NCBI GenBank assembly: GCA_017506865.1
Contig: JAFCMP010000334.1
Location: forward strand, 1,240,001-1,304,000
Length of the DNA: 64,000 bases
Reading direction: 5' to 3'
Source: Tribonema minus
Taxonomy: Eukaryota; Sar; Xanthophyceae; Tribonematales; Tribonemataceae
This document shows, in pieces, positions 12,615 through 25,800 of the stretch (position 1 is the stretch's first letter; each line of letters opens with the position of its first letter). Made by a program: the position numbers and the translations under genes. The notes beneath the pieces were generated by a model. That model did no database searches. It was not told the origin of the DNA and saw only the letters and a list, made by a program, of their open reading frames with translations.

Positions 12615-15227
12615 CCTGATCTGTGTTGGGCAACTTGATGTGCGTGTTTGATGAGCTCTCTCGCTGCGTGTACGACGATGCCGAGCGCTACCGTCGGTGC
12701 CCGCGCGCTGCTGAGACTGCTTCACCTTGAGCTCTGCCTGTATTACTAATTGACTGCCTCACACACCCTGGCGCTTGGGCCGCAAGCATTGGAATGAACG
12801 TTCGATACATACACAACTGTTCATCACACCGCGTCCCGAACGGTTGACACAATTCTGTGTGTCGAAGGCATATGCGTACGCTGAACAAGCTGAACACAGT
12901 GCAGTGCGGTTGCGGTTGGCGGCAGCAGCAGCGCGGGCGAGAATGATGAGCAGGAGCAAAATTCGTGTACGTCAAACATATTGAAAACAACAAACCATAC
13001 AACACTTTTCAAAAGGCGCGGGCAGTGCAGGATACTTTCACATTTGCAAACACACGCTTGCCACACACACACACACCACTCAGTCTTTCAAGCTCGCACA
13101 CGGAGGACGTGCCTGGAGGACGTTGTTTGCTAGTGCTTCCGCTTCTTCTGGAACACCGTGTCACGATTGTCACGTCGCATGTCTCCAAAATCGCAAAGAG
13201 ATGTTAGCAAAAGCAACAAGCAACGAGAAAGAAGCTCTAGTCTTGTGGTTTGTAGTTGACTAAGGCTTGGGATGCAGATCACAGTGGTGCCAAACGCAAG
13301 CTGAAAAATGCACTCAAACAAGCGGAACGAAACATTTCCCCACTAGACTTCAATTAGTCGTAGGTCCCGCACATAGAGTTCAATTTCTCAATGTTCAAGT
13401 CATGAAGTTGACATCCTTTTTTATTTGGTATCACCATGTAAGTTACGAAGATTTCACCCTTCGATTTCAGGGGGTCAGGGGTCTCGTGTCTGATGCGATG
13501 GCCTAGGCTGCTGTTGCATTTACGTTGCATCTATGCTCATGTGCATACATGCCCACAAAACGGCTTGCATACAATCCGCTGTGGTGCATCCGTTGATTGT
13601 GCACAATGGCGTCTCTACAATGCAATCACCATGTTCACACCGCCGCAAGTTCTTGACCATCCGCATTGGCTGCATCGGAGCGGGGCTCGGTTGCAGATCT
13701 CGCAGTGCGTGTCGGCAGAGCCCTATGAGCTTCAGGGCCTTGGCTTCAGACCTACATAGCCCCTAACCTGGGCCTCTTGTGCCTCCCAAGGTTCCGCCAG
13801 TTGGTAGTGCCGGTTCACCAAGTGAGCTGTGGCACAAACTGGCACAATTCTCGCCACTACTAGCTTGCCTAGGGTTAGGGTCCTAACCAGGGTTAGTCTC
13901 GCCCCAACCCTAACTTCAGCCTTTGCCTTTATGAAAGCATTATAGGCCCTAATAACTAGTTGCGCTGGCTCCGAACCTGAATTCAGTTGCGCCAAGGCTC
14001 TGCATAGCCCTGCTCAGTTTCGGCTGGTTCGCACACGAACCGCACATGCGACGGTGCACGAGCGCCTCAGTGCAGGGCACCGTGTGTAGAGGCAGCGCCA
14101 TGATGCTCGTGCGCCGTCAGCTTCAAATTCAAGTTGCCGGCGCCGCGCCCGAAGCGTCAGTGCATGGGCAGCCCATCCGAACCTAGTATCAGATCCGGAG
14201 GGAGCTGCTCCAAGATTTCCCTGCAGGCACAAATAGCGGCAAATGGCGTTGGCTGAGAAAAGTTTGTCGTGACAGCCCAGTGGCCGGTGCAGGGGGCTGA
14301 GCTAGCATATCTGCGGCACATGCTGAGCAGCGCTGACGTACGCGGCACACGGCAGTCATATTGCATGCTTGTTTACCAACTGATCGGTGTCGTTCCGACG
14401 TTCACGTTCAGGCATCGGGCGTTCAACGAGTTGATGACTTGCGTGGCACAGAGTCAAGAACCCTAAACGGCTGCCTTGCACCCTAAGCGAGAATGGCCAC
14501 CAACACAGGGGGCCCTGAGTTTGTGAAACCGCTGCAGGGCCCATGAGTCAGTGAAGGCGCTTGTGTGAAGCAGTTTGCGTGATCTGCACACTACTCACGG
14601 GTCGCAGAAGTAATAGTGGCGCCCTCTTCGGCCCCAGCAGGCGCTGCACCGCGGCGGCTGCGCTTCACGTGGTGCCGGATTCATCTGCGACGCAGCGGAC
14701 ACGACAGCACGTCTCAGCAGCTGTTGACCAAATTCTATATTGCTTCACTCTGGAGCGTGGGCCTTTGGCTGATGTGTGAATGAGAGAGCAGGTTGTGAGG
14801 GCCCATGCTTCCTCAGTGCAGCGCGGCTGTAATGACGGCGGCAGCGGTGCCACTTCAAGCTCAGCTAAGGCGCGTTTTGGCAGGCATCTTTGTGAGCTCT
14901 GCAAGTGCAGCATGATGTCAATTCTGATTTAGGACCGGCAGGTAGCAGCTGATAGCTTGCTGATTGTATGCCTGATTGTATGCATCTGAAAAGGCTGGCC
15001 AGGGTCGTGTGTGCCAAGTGGCAGAGACATCGCCGGATCCCCACATCGGCACCACCGACCAGCGTCACCCACTGCCAAGCTGAGCTTGTGGCAGAAACAT
15101 CAACGCATTTCTCTTCAAACTTGAAGTGTGGTGTTGAGCGCTGCACGCCAAAGACGCCTGTGCAATCCCAGAACCCAGTGCACCACTTCAACATTCACAA
15201 CGCACAACCAGGCACGCCGCACATACC
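12615..15227. other. Intergenic stretch without a supported gene
   Basis: Moderate GC, no long open frame with coding character on either strand. A degenerate CCCTAA/TTAGGG patch with both orientations lies at about 13866-13915. Nothing else recognisable. Confidence 0.5.
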
Positions 15228-15403
15228 GGCCTCCACGTGCCTTATACCCCTTGGCAAGGGTCCCCCCCTGCTCCCCCCAGCAGTTCTCGTGCCGCGCGTC
15301 CGCGCCGCAGCGCACCAGCGCCGCGGCGGCGGCGGCGTGCCCGCCGCGCGTAGCCGCGAACAGCGGCGTCTCGCGCTGCACATCGACGGCGGCGACAGCG
15401 GCC

Positions 15404-15439
<36 letters not shown>

Positions 15440-16597
15440 CGCGCGAGTGCCGCGATGACGCTGCGGTGGCCGCGCAGCGCCGCGTAGTGCAGCGGCGTGC
15501 GGCCGTCGACGTCGCGCACGGCGGCGTCCGCGCCGGCATCCAGCAGCGCCCTTGCCGCCTGCGGCGCGCGCACAGCGAGCGCGCGTGTGTGAGGCGGCGG
15601 GCGCTGGCAACTGCGCAGGCTTGGCCTGGCGGCGACACACGCAGAAGCAAGGAGTGCAGCGGCGTCCGTGCGGAGCCTGTGCGCGCCGCCGCGTCCAGCG
15701 CGCCCTTGCTGACGCGAGAGCAGCTGCGAGACGTTCGTCGTGTCCGCTGCCCTCTCGTTCAACTTTGGCATTGGCGAGGCACCGCACAGAGCATGCGCGC
15801 GGCATCGCATGCCAACTCACGAGAGACAATGGCGCATTGGTGAGGGCATGTTGTACAAACGATGGCCTCGCCGGCGCCGGCAGCAGCAGGTAAGCTCCAC
15901 TTCAACTCACTTCAAAACACGCCCTACCTGAAGAGTCTGCTGGCGTGGTGTCTCACCTTGACATGCCCTGCACGTGATGCTATTGCCAGTGGCGTGCGCC
16001 CCGCATAGTCACGAGCGTCCATGTCCACGCCTAGTGACAGCAGGGTCTGGATGAGCTCCGGATCGTCCACGCCGCTGTCGCACGCGTGATGCAGGGCTGA
16101 CCAGCCGCCGCCACCTGAGGCGTCAGTTGTGCATGAGTTCATTGCGTTGCTGGGCGCCAGTGATCACTGTAGCAGCCCCGCGTGCAGCCACTACGCTGCA
16201 GTAAACTGAGAACTGGGGCAAGGTGAACTTTGAGGTTCGCATAGCGGAAGCATCGATGTGCATTAAAACGAAAGCCCGTGGCAAGAAAATGGAGAAAGCA
16301 TCCAGATATGCTCGCCATGTTCTGAGCTCGTAGCACATGACAAATTACATTGCACTTGCCTCTGGTGGCATCACCGTCCGCATAGGGAGCAGCACAAATG
16401 CTCTGACCTGCAGCATGTGGATCCGCGTCGAACTGCAGTAGTAGCTCCAGCACATGATGTTGGCGATGTCTGCAAGCTTCCAGCAATAGCGGCACATTGT
16501 ATTGCCCTCCGCGCACAAGAAGCACTTCACGATCCTGGTCCAGCCTGTGCTGTAGGGCCGCCAGGTTCCCCTCTCTCACAGCACGAAACAGATCCAT
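15228..16597 (-). CDS. Ankyrin-repeat protein (3' end uncertain)
   Basis: Minus-strand exons 16597-16360, 16114-15957 and 15558 to about 15228 join in frame. The start ATG at 16597 gives MDLFRAVREGNLAALQHRL, a typical capping helix of an ankyrin array. At least four repeats follow: LLLEACRHRQHHVLELLLQFDADP, WSALHHACDSG..IQTLLSLGVDMDARD, GRTPLAIASRAGHVKAARALLDAGADAAVRD and GRTPLHYAALRGHRSVIAALARHG. A Gly10 run interrupts the array before ETPLFAATRGGH. The first intron starts with GC (AGAG then GCAAGT); the second is GTGAGA. The 3' end is unsure: a GTATGT donor at 15226 is one option, and the frame otherwise stops at 15115. Ankyrin arrays bind proteins; no partner can be inferred. It shares a 223-base divergent promoter region with the ODAD3-like gene. 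Confidence 0.75.
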
Positions 16598-16820
16598 CCT
16601 TCTTGTGTATGTCCTCTCACTTACTTCTATCGTGACCCTGAAACGTAAGGTTATGGAAAACCGTTTCAGCAACGGCTTTGCGCGAGAGCAAGAGTAATGG
16701 TGGTGCATGTGGTGCTTGATATGTGAGCAGCAAATAACGCGGGTACAGAAGCAGGAACCACAAGTTTAGCGGTGTTGCACGCGAGCAGGGCCACCTTGCC
16801 ACTGCAGCGCAACAGGAACG
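16598..16820. promoter_or_regulatory. Divergent promoter region between the ankyrin and ODAD3-like genes
   Basis: The two start codons, ATG 16597 (-) and ATG 16821 (+), are only 223 bases apart and point away from each other, so both 5' leaders and core promoters must share this region unless leader introns exist. No TATA box at a convincing position. Shared regulation, for example with flagellar assembly, is an inference. Confidence 0.4.
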
Positions 16821-19800
16821 ATGGCCGCAGCCAGCCTCAGCCCCAGCAATGCTCGTTGGCTGTCCAGGTCAACCAGCGACAGCGTCACCAAGCCCGGGGG
16901 GCTGATACCTCTGCTGTCGGAAGACCCACTGCAGAGCTTGCCCAGCAATGGCAGCAGGCCTCGCAAAGTTTTTGGCAAGAAGGATCTCGTGGAGGCTGTG
17001 AGAAAAATGGGGGCCATGTCTGTGAGCTCCAGCATGAGCAAGCTGGAGACGGGAAGGCACGGGAGCCGAGGGCGGAGCAGGCAAAATTCAGCTGGAGCGA
17101 AGGATGACAACGACATAAACAGCCAGGTATGCACACGCGCCCTGATGCTGGCCTCTGGTTCATGTATTCATGGCAAGCTGAAGCAGTGATGTATCGTGAT
17201 GCACCACCAGACAGACGGCAGAATTGGGGATGCATGGCATATCCGCTGCAGTGCTTGAGGTGCAGCTCCGCTGAGGGCTGAGTGGCGCACATTGCGGGAT
17301 CCCGCCAACTGCAAGTCCGCTCACCATAACGTCAACACCTCCCAGCCTGCACGACACAGCTGGCTCCCGAGTTGAGGTTGCGTACACTGAACCACACCAA
17401 TCACTTGTGGGGCACAGCAAAGCAAGGGTTTTGAAGAAAGCCGCAGTCCACATTACGAGCTTCACCAGTCATGGCCAGCATGACGCTTGTCTGACGCAGC
17501 AGAACTGAGAGCGTGCTCGGCGCGGTGTGCGTCGTGTGTCGTGCCAACTTGAAGTGCGCTCATTGAGGCAGGCAAAGCAGTTGATTAATAAGTGTAGTCA
17601 GTTTAGGAAGACACGGGGCTGTTGTTGAAGTGCGGGAAAACAGAAGCGCAGGCACATCAGGAGCAGACGGCCGTCAACAAAGGCGCAGCTCAGGGAACGC
17701 CGAGCATAGCAGCCGCAGTGCGAGGGCACTGCTCTCCTGCGCCACCGCAGCACAGCGAATGAAGCGATACCACCAACAGCCGACTCCCAATTGTGCAGTG
17801 GTCCGGAGCAGTCAATTCAGAATCACTCTTGAAGCGGTTTCGAAGCAGGGTTTTGAGGTGTCGGGTGCTGTTGAGCCACGGCGCGCATGCACGTCACAGA
17901 GGCGTGCACGCCAGCCGCCGCAGTTCATCGTGCTCAGTTGAGGTAAGCGGCGGCGCAGGCCGCGGGTGCGCTTCCTGCCTCCGCGGTGCCGCCGCCGCCG
18001 CGTGACGCGCGCGCGGACGCGTGCTGCACCGCTGGGCGCCTCGGTGCTACGCGGGGGAGGGCAGTGTTAGCATCCTCTGCGGGCGAGGCATGCACGGCGG
18101 CGCGCAGCCGCACCCGCCGTCGCTCACTTTAACTGAGCACATGTGGTGCAGAATGGGGGGGCAGCATCTGTACTGACGGACGGGGTCGGGGACAGAGTCA
18201 GAGTCCGGGTCGCGGGTCCGGCGGCGTCGACGCGGTGTGCTGCTAATACGCGCTGCCGCCGCAGTCGGGGTTACGATGGACATGACCGCCGCCGCTGCCG
18301 CTGTGCGCTGCGCGCTGGCGCCGCGCGCTGCCGTCGGTGACAGTGAGTTCACCGTGACGCCGCGCGCGTGCAATGGGGGAATGCGCGCGCACAAGCTGAT
18401 CATACGGGGGGTTCATGGCGTGTCTATCGCTGCGCGGTTTTATTCGTGTGGTACATCGTTTTTTCTGCGGGTAGTGATGGCATGGCCGCAGTGGAAGCGG
18501 ACTCGCATTCTACAGGCGGCGATGGCCTCGCCTCAGCTGAGCGGACTCACCGCGCATACTTCAACTCTTGTGCACGTGTCCAGGTGCCCGTCGTGTAGGA
18601 GGGCGTGCGCTTGTTTCAGTCCTGGTGGCATAGCTGCAGGTTGATCCGAGTATCAGTATAGTGCAACTGTGTCCGTAGTTTGACTTTGCCCCGGTGGTGA
18701 AGGCGTAGCCTCAGTTGAGTGGTTTCACCACGCGTACTTCAACTCCAACTCTTGCGCACGCGCGTGCAGGTGCGCGTGATGGAGGAGGGCGTGCGCACGA
18801 GCTGGTCCTGGTGGCACAGCTTCGGGTTGATCGATGTAGCGTAGCACTTCAACTTCGTCCAACTGGCTGCCATAGTCTCACGTGGACGGGACGCACCTTG
18901 TCTACTTCAACTCTTGCATGCTCGTGCAGGTGCGCGTGATGGAGGAGGGCGTGCGCACAACGGAGCGGCGCTTCAATGAGCTGCGCCTCATTGCGGACCG
19001 CAGGGCGCTGGAGCTGCAGATGAAGCTCGACACGCTGGCGATGCTCAAGGTGCGGCTGAACTTCAAGTTGAAGTCTAACGGCAAGTCACAAAAAGTAACA
19101 GCTAACAGTACCGTAGCTCATCGCGGAACCGCAGGGCGCTGGAGCCGCAGATGAAGCTCGACACGCTGGCGATGCTCAAGTGTGCTGTTGAACTTAAACA
19201 CAAACTGCAAGTTGAAGTTGAAGGCATCGCGGACCGCAGCTGCAGATGAAGCTCGACACGCTGGCGATGCTCAAGATGTGCTGTGGAACTCGAACTCTAA
19301 CTGCAAGTTGAAGTTGAAAGCACCGTACCGTAGCTCATCGCGGATCGCAGGGCGCCGGAGCTGCAGATGAAGCTCGACCCGCTGGCGATGCTCAGGGTGC
19401 GACGTGGTATTACTTGAACTTGAAGTTGAACAATAGAGCACGGTCGAGCACTCCTGCATCCCTTTCAGTCTGAGCGCTCTTGCGGGAGGCGCAGCATACC
19501 CAAGACACGACAACTCCCTTCGCTGCGGCGAAGAACGAACGCCCCCCCCCCCCTGCCCCGTCCCCGTGCATTGCAGCTGCAGACGCTTGCAAGTGCAACC
19601 GACCCCGCTCCCCGCTCCCCCCTTACAACGCGTCGCAGCAAGGCTCGCATTCAAGCGGGAATGACCCCCCAACCCACCCCCTGAGTGCGCAGGTGGAGAA
19701 CGACGCGCTGGTGGGGATGCGCGAGGGGCACACGCCCGAGAGCGAGTGCATCGCGGCGCTGCGGCGCGAGATCGAAGAGTGCGCCGCGGACATGGACGAG

Positions 19801-22800
19801 CGCCTGCACTACCGCCGCGTGCTCAGGCACATGCTGGAGCGGCTGCAGCGCAACCAGGTACGGTGTGTGTGGCATCGACCCAGTGTCTGTGCATCATATC
19901 GGGTGTGCAGGCATCGCCGCGCTGCTTCATGACGCGACTGCACTAGGTACTGCCGCCGCGTGCTCTAGCGCATGCTGGAGCGGCTGCAGCGCAACCGGGT
20001 GCGCGTGTACTTCGTGTGGCATCATTGGGTGCGCAGGTATTTATCGTTGAGTCACAGCATCGCGCGTCTGCACTGTGTAGATGCTGGATGCCACCGCCGC
20101 GCGCCCGAGCACATGCATGAGCAGCTGCAGCGCAAATTTGTACGTGTGGCTCGCATAATGAGGTGCGCAGGCACCGCCGTGTTGCATCCTCACGCGACTG
20201 CACTAGGTACTGCCGCCGCGCGCTCGAGCACCCGCTGGTGCGGCTGCAGCGCAACCAGGATGACATGGCTATGCTGCAGCGTGACCAGTTGGGTACGCAA
20301 GTAGGTATGTATATGTCGTGAGGTATGCAGGCATCGCGCATGGCGGTGCCACCAGGTGCGTAGGGTAAGGCATGTGGGTGCAGCAGCCGCCGGGAGGCAG
20401 GCCTGGCAAGTCACCTTCAAGTTGAACCCGCTGAAGCAGCGCTCAGGACAGCCAGCTGCGATGCCGGCGTGCCCTCCGCGTGCTGCAGGGGGTGGTTTGG
20501 CACATGGTGGACGCGTCATCTTCAAGTTGATGTTGTCACGCCAGCGCTCATGGCGCGCAGGGTCTCCCGCCATGTGTTCCTGCTCGAGTTGCTGCCGGCA
20601 AAGCTGATGGTGGTGGCATGTGTGGAGGCGCGCGCATTTTCACAGTTGAAGTTGATGCTACCAAGCTCCAGCGCGTCTATCACGGAGCCTGTGCAGCGCT
20701 CTCTACCGATTATCCTCAAGTGTGTGCAAATTTTGTACCTGCGCAGTGCTCTCTTCATTGGTGTCTCACAGGCCGCACCTCCTGTCGTCGCATGCGAAGT
20801 GAGCGCGGTCTTCTTGCAAAGGCCGCCGAGCGCTGACACTGCTCCCCCCCCCCCCCCCCCCCCCCCCCTCCCTCCTCCTCCCCCCTCTCGCGACGGCGCG
20901 TCACAGGTGAAGTTCGACGCGCATCTGAATGGCATGGAGGGCGCGCTGAGCACTGCGCGCAGGGAGGAGCTCAAGGTCGAGGAGCTCACGCGACAGGTGT
21001 GTGTGCGTGTGTGCCCGAGTGCGGCAGCGCTCCGCAGTGTGGACGCTTCGCCTTCACGCGATATCGCTACAGCGCTTGCGCTGTCCACGTGCGTACATCT
21101 GCAGCGCAACGCGCTGCAGCCGCTGGAGCAGCGAATTAGATGACAGTGCGTCGCTGCAGCGCAGCGGGCCCGGCAGGGAAGGGCGGCGGTGACGGGGCAA
21201 GCGCATGAGCTTCGCATGCTGTGAACGGAGCCACGCAGCACCCAGACCCTGCAGAGCTTGAAGAGTCTTGCCTTCACTTCACGCGTGTCATCGCTGACTT
21301 CGCACGTGTCACCGCTAGGTCCAACGTCTTTGTTGCGGTCTGCAGCACGCCGCGCAACTGACGCACTGCCGCTACGCTCAATGCTGCGCCCCCGCCGCTG
21401 CCGCCGCCGCCGCTGCCGCCGCCGCAGCTGGAGACGGGCCGCACCAAGGCGCAGCAGGAGCTGCAGGCGGCGCAGCGCGAGGTGGCGGTCGCGCGGCGGC
21501 GCAGGGAGAGGCTCATGGTGGTGAGTGCCCTGCGTGTCAGTGCGCAACGGTGCTGGCGCCGCGGCGCTGCGTGCATCCATACCAAGAGTGTTTTACCTTG
21601 CGTGCGGCGCGTCAGAATGAGGGTGAGGGTTAGGTCAGGGTTGCAGCGGTGCGGGCCCCAGGCGATAGTGCTCAGCGGTGCTGCGCCGCGGCGCTGCGCG
21701 CACTGCGGCGCGGCGCGGCGCGTCTGTTTGAGTAACGAGTGTGCCGCACCAGTGTACCGCGCAGCGACGAGGAGGGGGCGGCGGTGCTGATCCGCGTGGC
21801 GCTGCGCAGCTGGCGCGGGAGTCATTCTTCAGGATGAGGAGCGCGGCCGGCGCCGCTCTGTTGAACTTGAGGTTGTGACGCATCGCGCGTGCATTTCCGC
21901 GCGCCGCGGCGGGAGGCGCGCGACGGCGTTCTGTGTCATGCGCAGCGCTCGGCGGCTGTTGCCGTCTCAGTGCCGCAGCAATGCGTGAGCTTGCGATCAC
22001 CACGCAGGCGGCAGCGAGCGATGGGCGTGCAAATGGCGCCCCAGGCGGGCGGTGCAAAGTTGCGCAGGCGCTAACCCAAACCCTGACTCTCTCCGTAACC
22101 CTGACCTTGACCCTGACGAAATCCTAAGCTGTGGCGCACGGCCTCGCAGCAGTGTGCGTGCTGGCGTGTGCGGCAGTGAGCAAGAGGGCCGGGAGTGTTA
22201 CCCGCTGCAAATGCGCGAGAGCCAAGCTGCGTCGCGCCTCGGCGACTGAACGGTTGCCTGCAGCATTGGGCGTGTGCACGCAAGCACACGGCGCATGCGG
22301 TGCACTGGCAGTGGCGCTGGATGGTACAATCGCCAGCTCCGCTTTTGTGCCGCGCTGTTTGGCACAACCCATCACGCGGGGGCGGCGGTGCGCGCGCACG
22401 GCTGACCAGCGCACGCATCACGTCACATGCGCGCAAAATTGTGCTGCTGACTGCAGCGCTAATTCTACCTCGCCGTAAGCATTGCCACCGCATTGCTCAC
22501 GCTGCGCCGCTGCGCCACCCTAGCCCTAGCCCTAGCCCTAGCCCTGACCCATACCCTAACCCTAACCTATTCTCTAACCCTACAGGCAGCAGAGGCCCAG
22601 GCCGCGACGGCGCGGCGCATGGAGCGGTGGCGTGCGCAGCGCGCGCAGGCGCGCGTCGAGATGCTGCAGTCCCTCAAGGGTGACCTCGCGCCGGAGCAGG
22701 TGCGTTGCGCCGAAGGGATTGTCACCTCGCACTTGAAGTCGAAGACTGACGCACGCACACCATGCGGGCGCCTTGCGCCGAGATGCTGCGGCCCCCCTTA

Positions 22801-25800
22801 AGGTCGCGTCGACCATCAGCTTGCACTTGAACTTGAAGACTGACGCACGCGCACCATGCGGTGCCCGGCGCTGATATGCCGCGGTTCCTCGAGGCGCGCT
22901 CACTCCAAAGCGGGTGTGCTGCATAGAGATGTGATACTGAACACCTGGAGTTGAACGGCACGTGAGCCGCTGTAATCGCGTGCGCGCAGGCAAAGTGCAG
23001 AAGCCCATTGGTTCTCATCAATAGATGTACCTTTTTGAAATCGCGAGTCGCTCGGGAGCAGGGCGAGTGCACGGACGCGCAGCCAACGACAGAGAGGCTA
23101 GGCCCCGTGGCTGAGGAGCGCGCCGTGTGCTGCCCCCCCCCCTTCCCCCCCCCCCCCCCGCGCCCCTATTCGTTCGTCGTCCTCGACGCTCAGCGCTTCT
23201 CTGCGACGCGTTTTTCAAATGGCGTCGCTCATGCTAATGATGTCCAAGTCGCAGCGAACGTGCAACAGACTCGTGACGGCGCCGCACACAAGAGCAAGAG
23301 CCGCTGACCGCGCTGCGTGAGCGCAACAATGTGCTACACACTGCAGCCCTATAATGTATGCGTGCTGCGCTGAACACTTGCCGCCGCCGCCGCCGCTCTT
23401 GCTCCTGCGCGGGCTCGAGGAGGTGCTGAGCGCTGCAGCCCCTGCCAACAGGGATACTATACATATGCATGCTGTGCTGAGCACTTGACGATACCGCTGC
23501 GCAGGAGCAAGAACTGCTGATCGCGCTGCGCAAGCGCGAGGAGGGACTGAGCACTGCAGCCTTGCAGTAGGGGTTTGTTTACAACACTATATATGCGTAC
23601 CGCGCTGAGCCCTTGCCAGCAGGGTTTGTTTACAGTTCTATGCATGCGTGCTGCGCTGAGCACTCGCGCAGGAGCAGGAGCTGCTGATCGCGCTGCGCGA
23701 GGGCGAGGAGGCGCTGGGCGCTGCCACACCTCGCCAGTAGGGTATGTATGCACGCTGCGCTGAGCGCGCTCGCTCGACACGTCCGCCGCTGCCGCCGTCG
23801 CCTGACGCGTCCGCCGCTGCCACCGTCGCTTGACGCGTCCGCCGCTGCCGCCGTCGCGCAGGAGCAAGAGCTGCTGATTGCGCTGCGCGGGCGCGAGGAG
23901 GCGCTGGGCGCGGTGCGCGCGGCCAACGAGGAGCGCGCGCGCGAGGTCGCGGCGCTGGAGGCGACCTTCGCGCGCGTGCGCCAGGCGACGGGCGTGCACT
24001 CGCTCGAGGACATGGTCGCCAAGATTGCCAACCAGGTGCGCGCATATAATCACTTGTAAGTTTCTGTGTGGTGCCTTGGGCGAGAGTTGACGATCGAAGT
24101 ACACGATCCCAGGAGCTAGAGACGGTGCGCTTGAGTGTGCATTTTCCCTGTGGTGCCCGCAGCGAGAGTCTATCACGTACTTCTAGAAGTACTAGAAGTA
24201 GTACAAAATCCGAGGAGGCGGCGGGTGATGCGCTGTGCGGAGGCGCGTGCGCGCGCCCGTCGCGCGTGTAACTGCTGACCGAGTGGCGCTGTCACATGTT
24301 CAGGGGTAGGATCAGGGTTGCCTTGAGTGTGCAATTCTACGCCGGCATTAGGGTCAGGGTTTGGGGTGGCGAGGGGTCGGGGGTAGAGTTACGGGTCAGG
24401 TTTAGGGTGAGAATTAGGGCGAAGGTGGGGGTTAGGTTGCGCGGGCATGGGCGTTCCGGCCGTACGCTTTGAGCCAGGCGCGAGCTGCGGCGCACGCGCA
24501 AGCGACGCCCTGCACCCAGTACGCCAGTACACCTGTACTTCATGTTTTTGATCGACCTGTACCTCAGGTTTTGGTCGCAGCAGGGGGCTGCCACGAGGCT
24601 CACGCACCGCCCTCTGAGCGAGGATCTTCCTGACCTCGACATTGATCGTAGGAGGGTCAGCGTCCCGGCGCTTGCTGCGGTGCGGCCGCAGCCTAGCTCT
24701 CACATGGGCGCGTGCGCTGCTTCTGACGCGCTCATTGCGCGCTCTCGTCAGGCCGCCGACCGCAAGACGCTGGAGCGCGAGGAGTGTTCGCTGCCGCTGA
24801 GGCATGTAGCGGAGCGCTGCTGCGGCCCTGCACGGCACGTCTCCCCTTGAAGCTCAAAACACACACAGCAGCCCTGATCCGGACTCGCGACGCCGCGCGG
24901 GCGCCGCCCCTGATGATATCACTGTTTTCTCACCCGGCCGCTGCGCGCACGCTGCTGCTGTTACTGCTGACGCGCGCTCGCCGTCCCTGGCCGCAGCCTC
25001 CCTCATACGTGTTGCGCGCGTACGCTGCTGCTGACTGCCCATGACGCCAGCGCTGCTCTCTCACCCGGCTGCTGCTGCTGCTGACGCGCGCTCGCCGTCC
25101 CTGGCTGCGGCCTCCATCATACGTGTCGCGCCCGCACGCTGCTGCTGACGCGCTGCTGCTGCTGCTGTTGACACGCGCTCTCTCCGCAGGCCGCCAACCG
25201 CGAGACGCTGGAGCGCGAGGAGCGCGAGGTGGAGCGGCGCGCCGCCGCCGTGCGGCACCGCCAGGAGGAGCTGGAGCAGGTGAGTCACAGTTGAAGTTTG
25301 GCAAACTTCACTACTTTTTTGGGTCTTGCAAGGGCCTTTGCCGAGCCGCAGAGGTACTGGGCATGCATGACGCCGCACGCACCGCGAGGGGCGGAGACAC
25401 ACTTGAAGTCGGCAAACTTCACCACCCTTTGGGTCTGGCAAGTGTCGCAGACATGCCGTAGAGAACGAGACAGGGGCATGCGTGACATTGCAGTGCGAGG
25501 TGCGGTGGCGCGCGCCGCTGACGTGCGACACCACCAGGAGGAGCTGGAACAAGTGACACACTGTGCTGCATCGCGGCAGCTACTTTCACAAGCATGTAAG
25601 GTGAACGGGCGTATGGGCGTATGTTCCCGGGAGCGCCCGGCGGCGGCGACGGCACGAAACTCAAACGCTTTTGTACAACACCAGCCTGACCTCCTTACCC
25701 CAAATGCAACCCTAAGCAACACCAAATTCCAGCCCCTTGATGCTAACCCTAGCGCAAACCGCACCCCTGCCGCCGCAGCGCTTCTGCGACACGAAGGCGA

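Noticed and set aside
14968..15843. Plus-strand 291-aa open frame
   Set aside because: It is the antisense of the ankyrin-repeat exon; GC-rich coding creates long open frames on the other strand.
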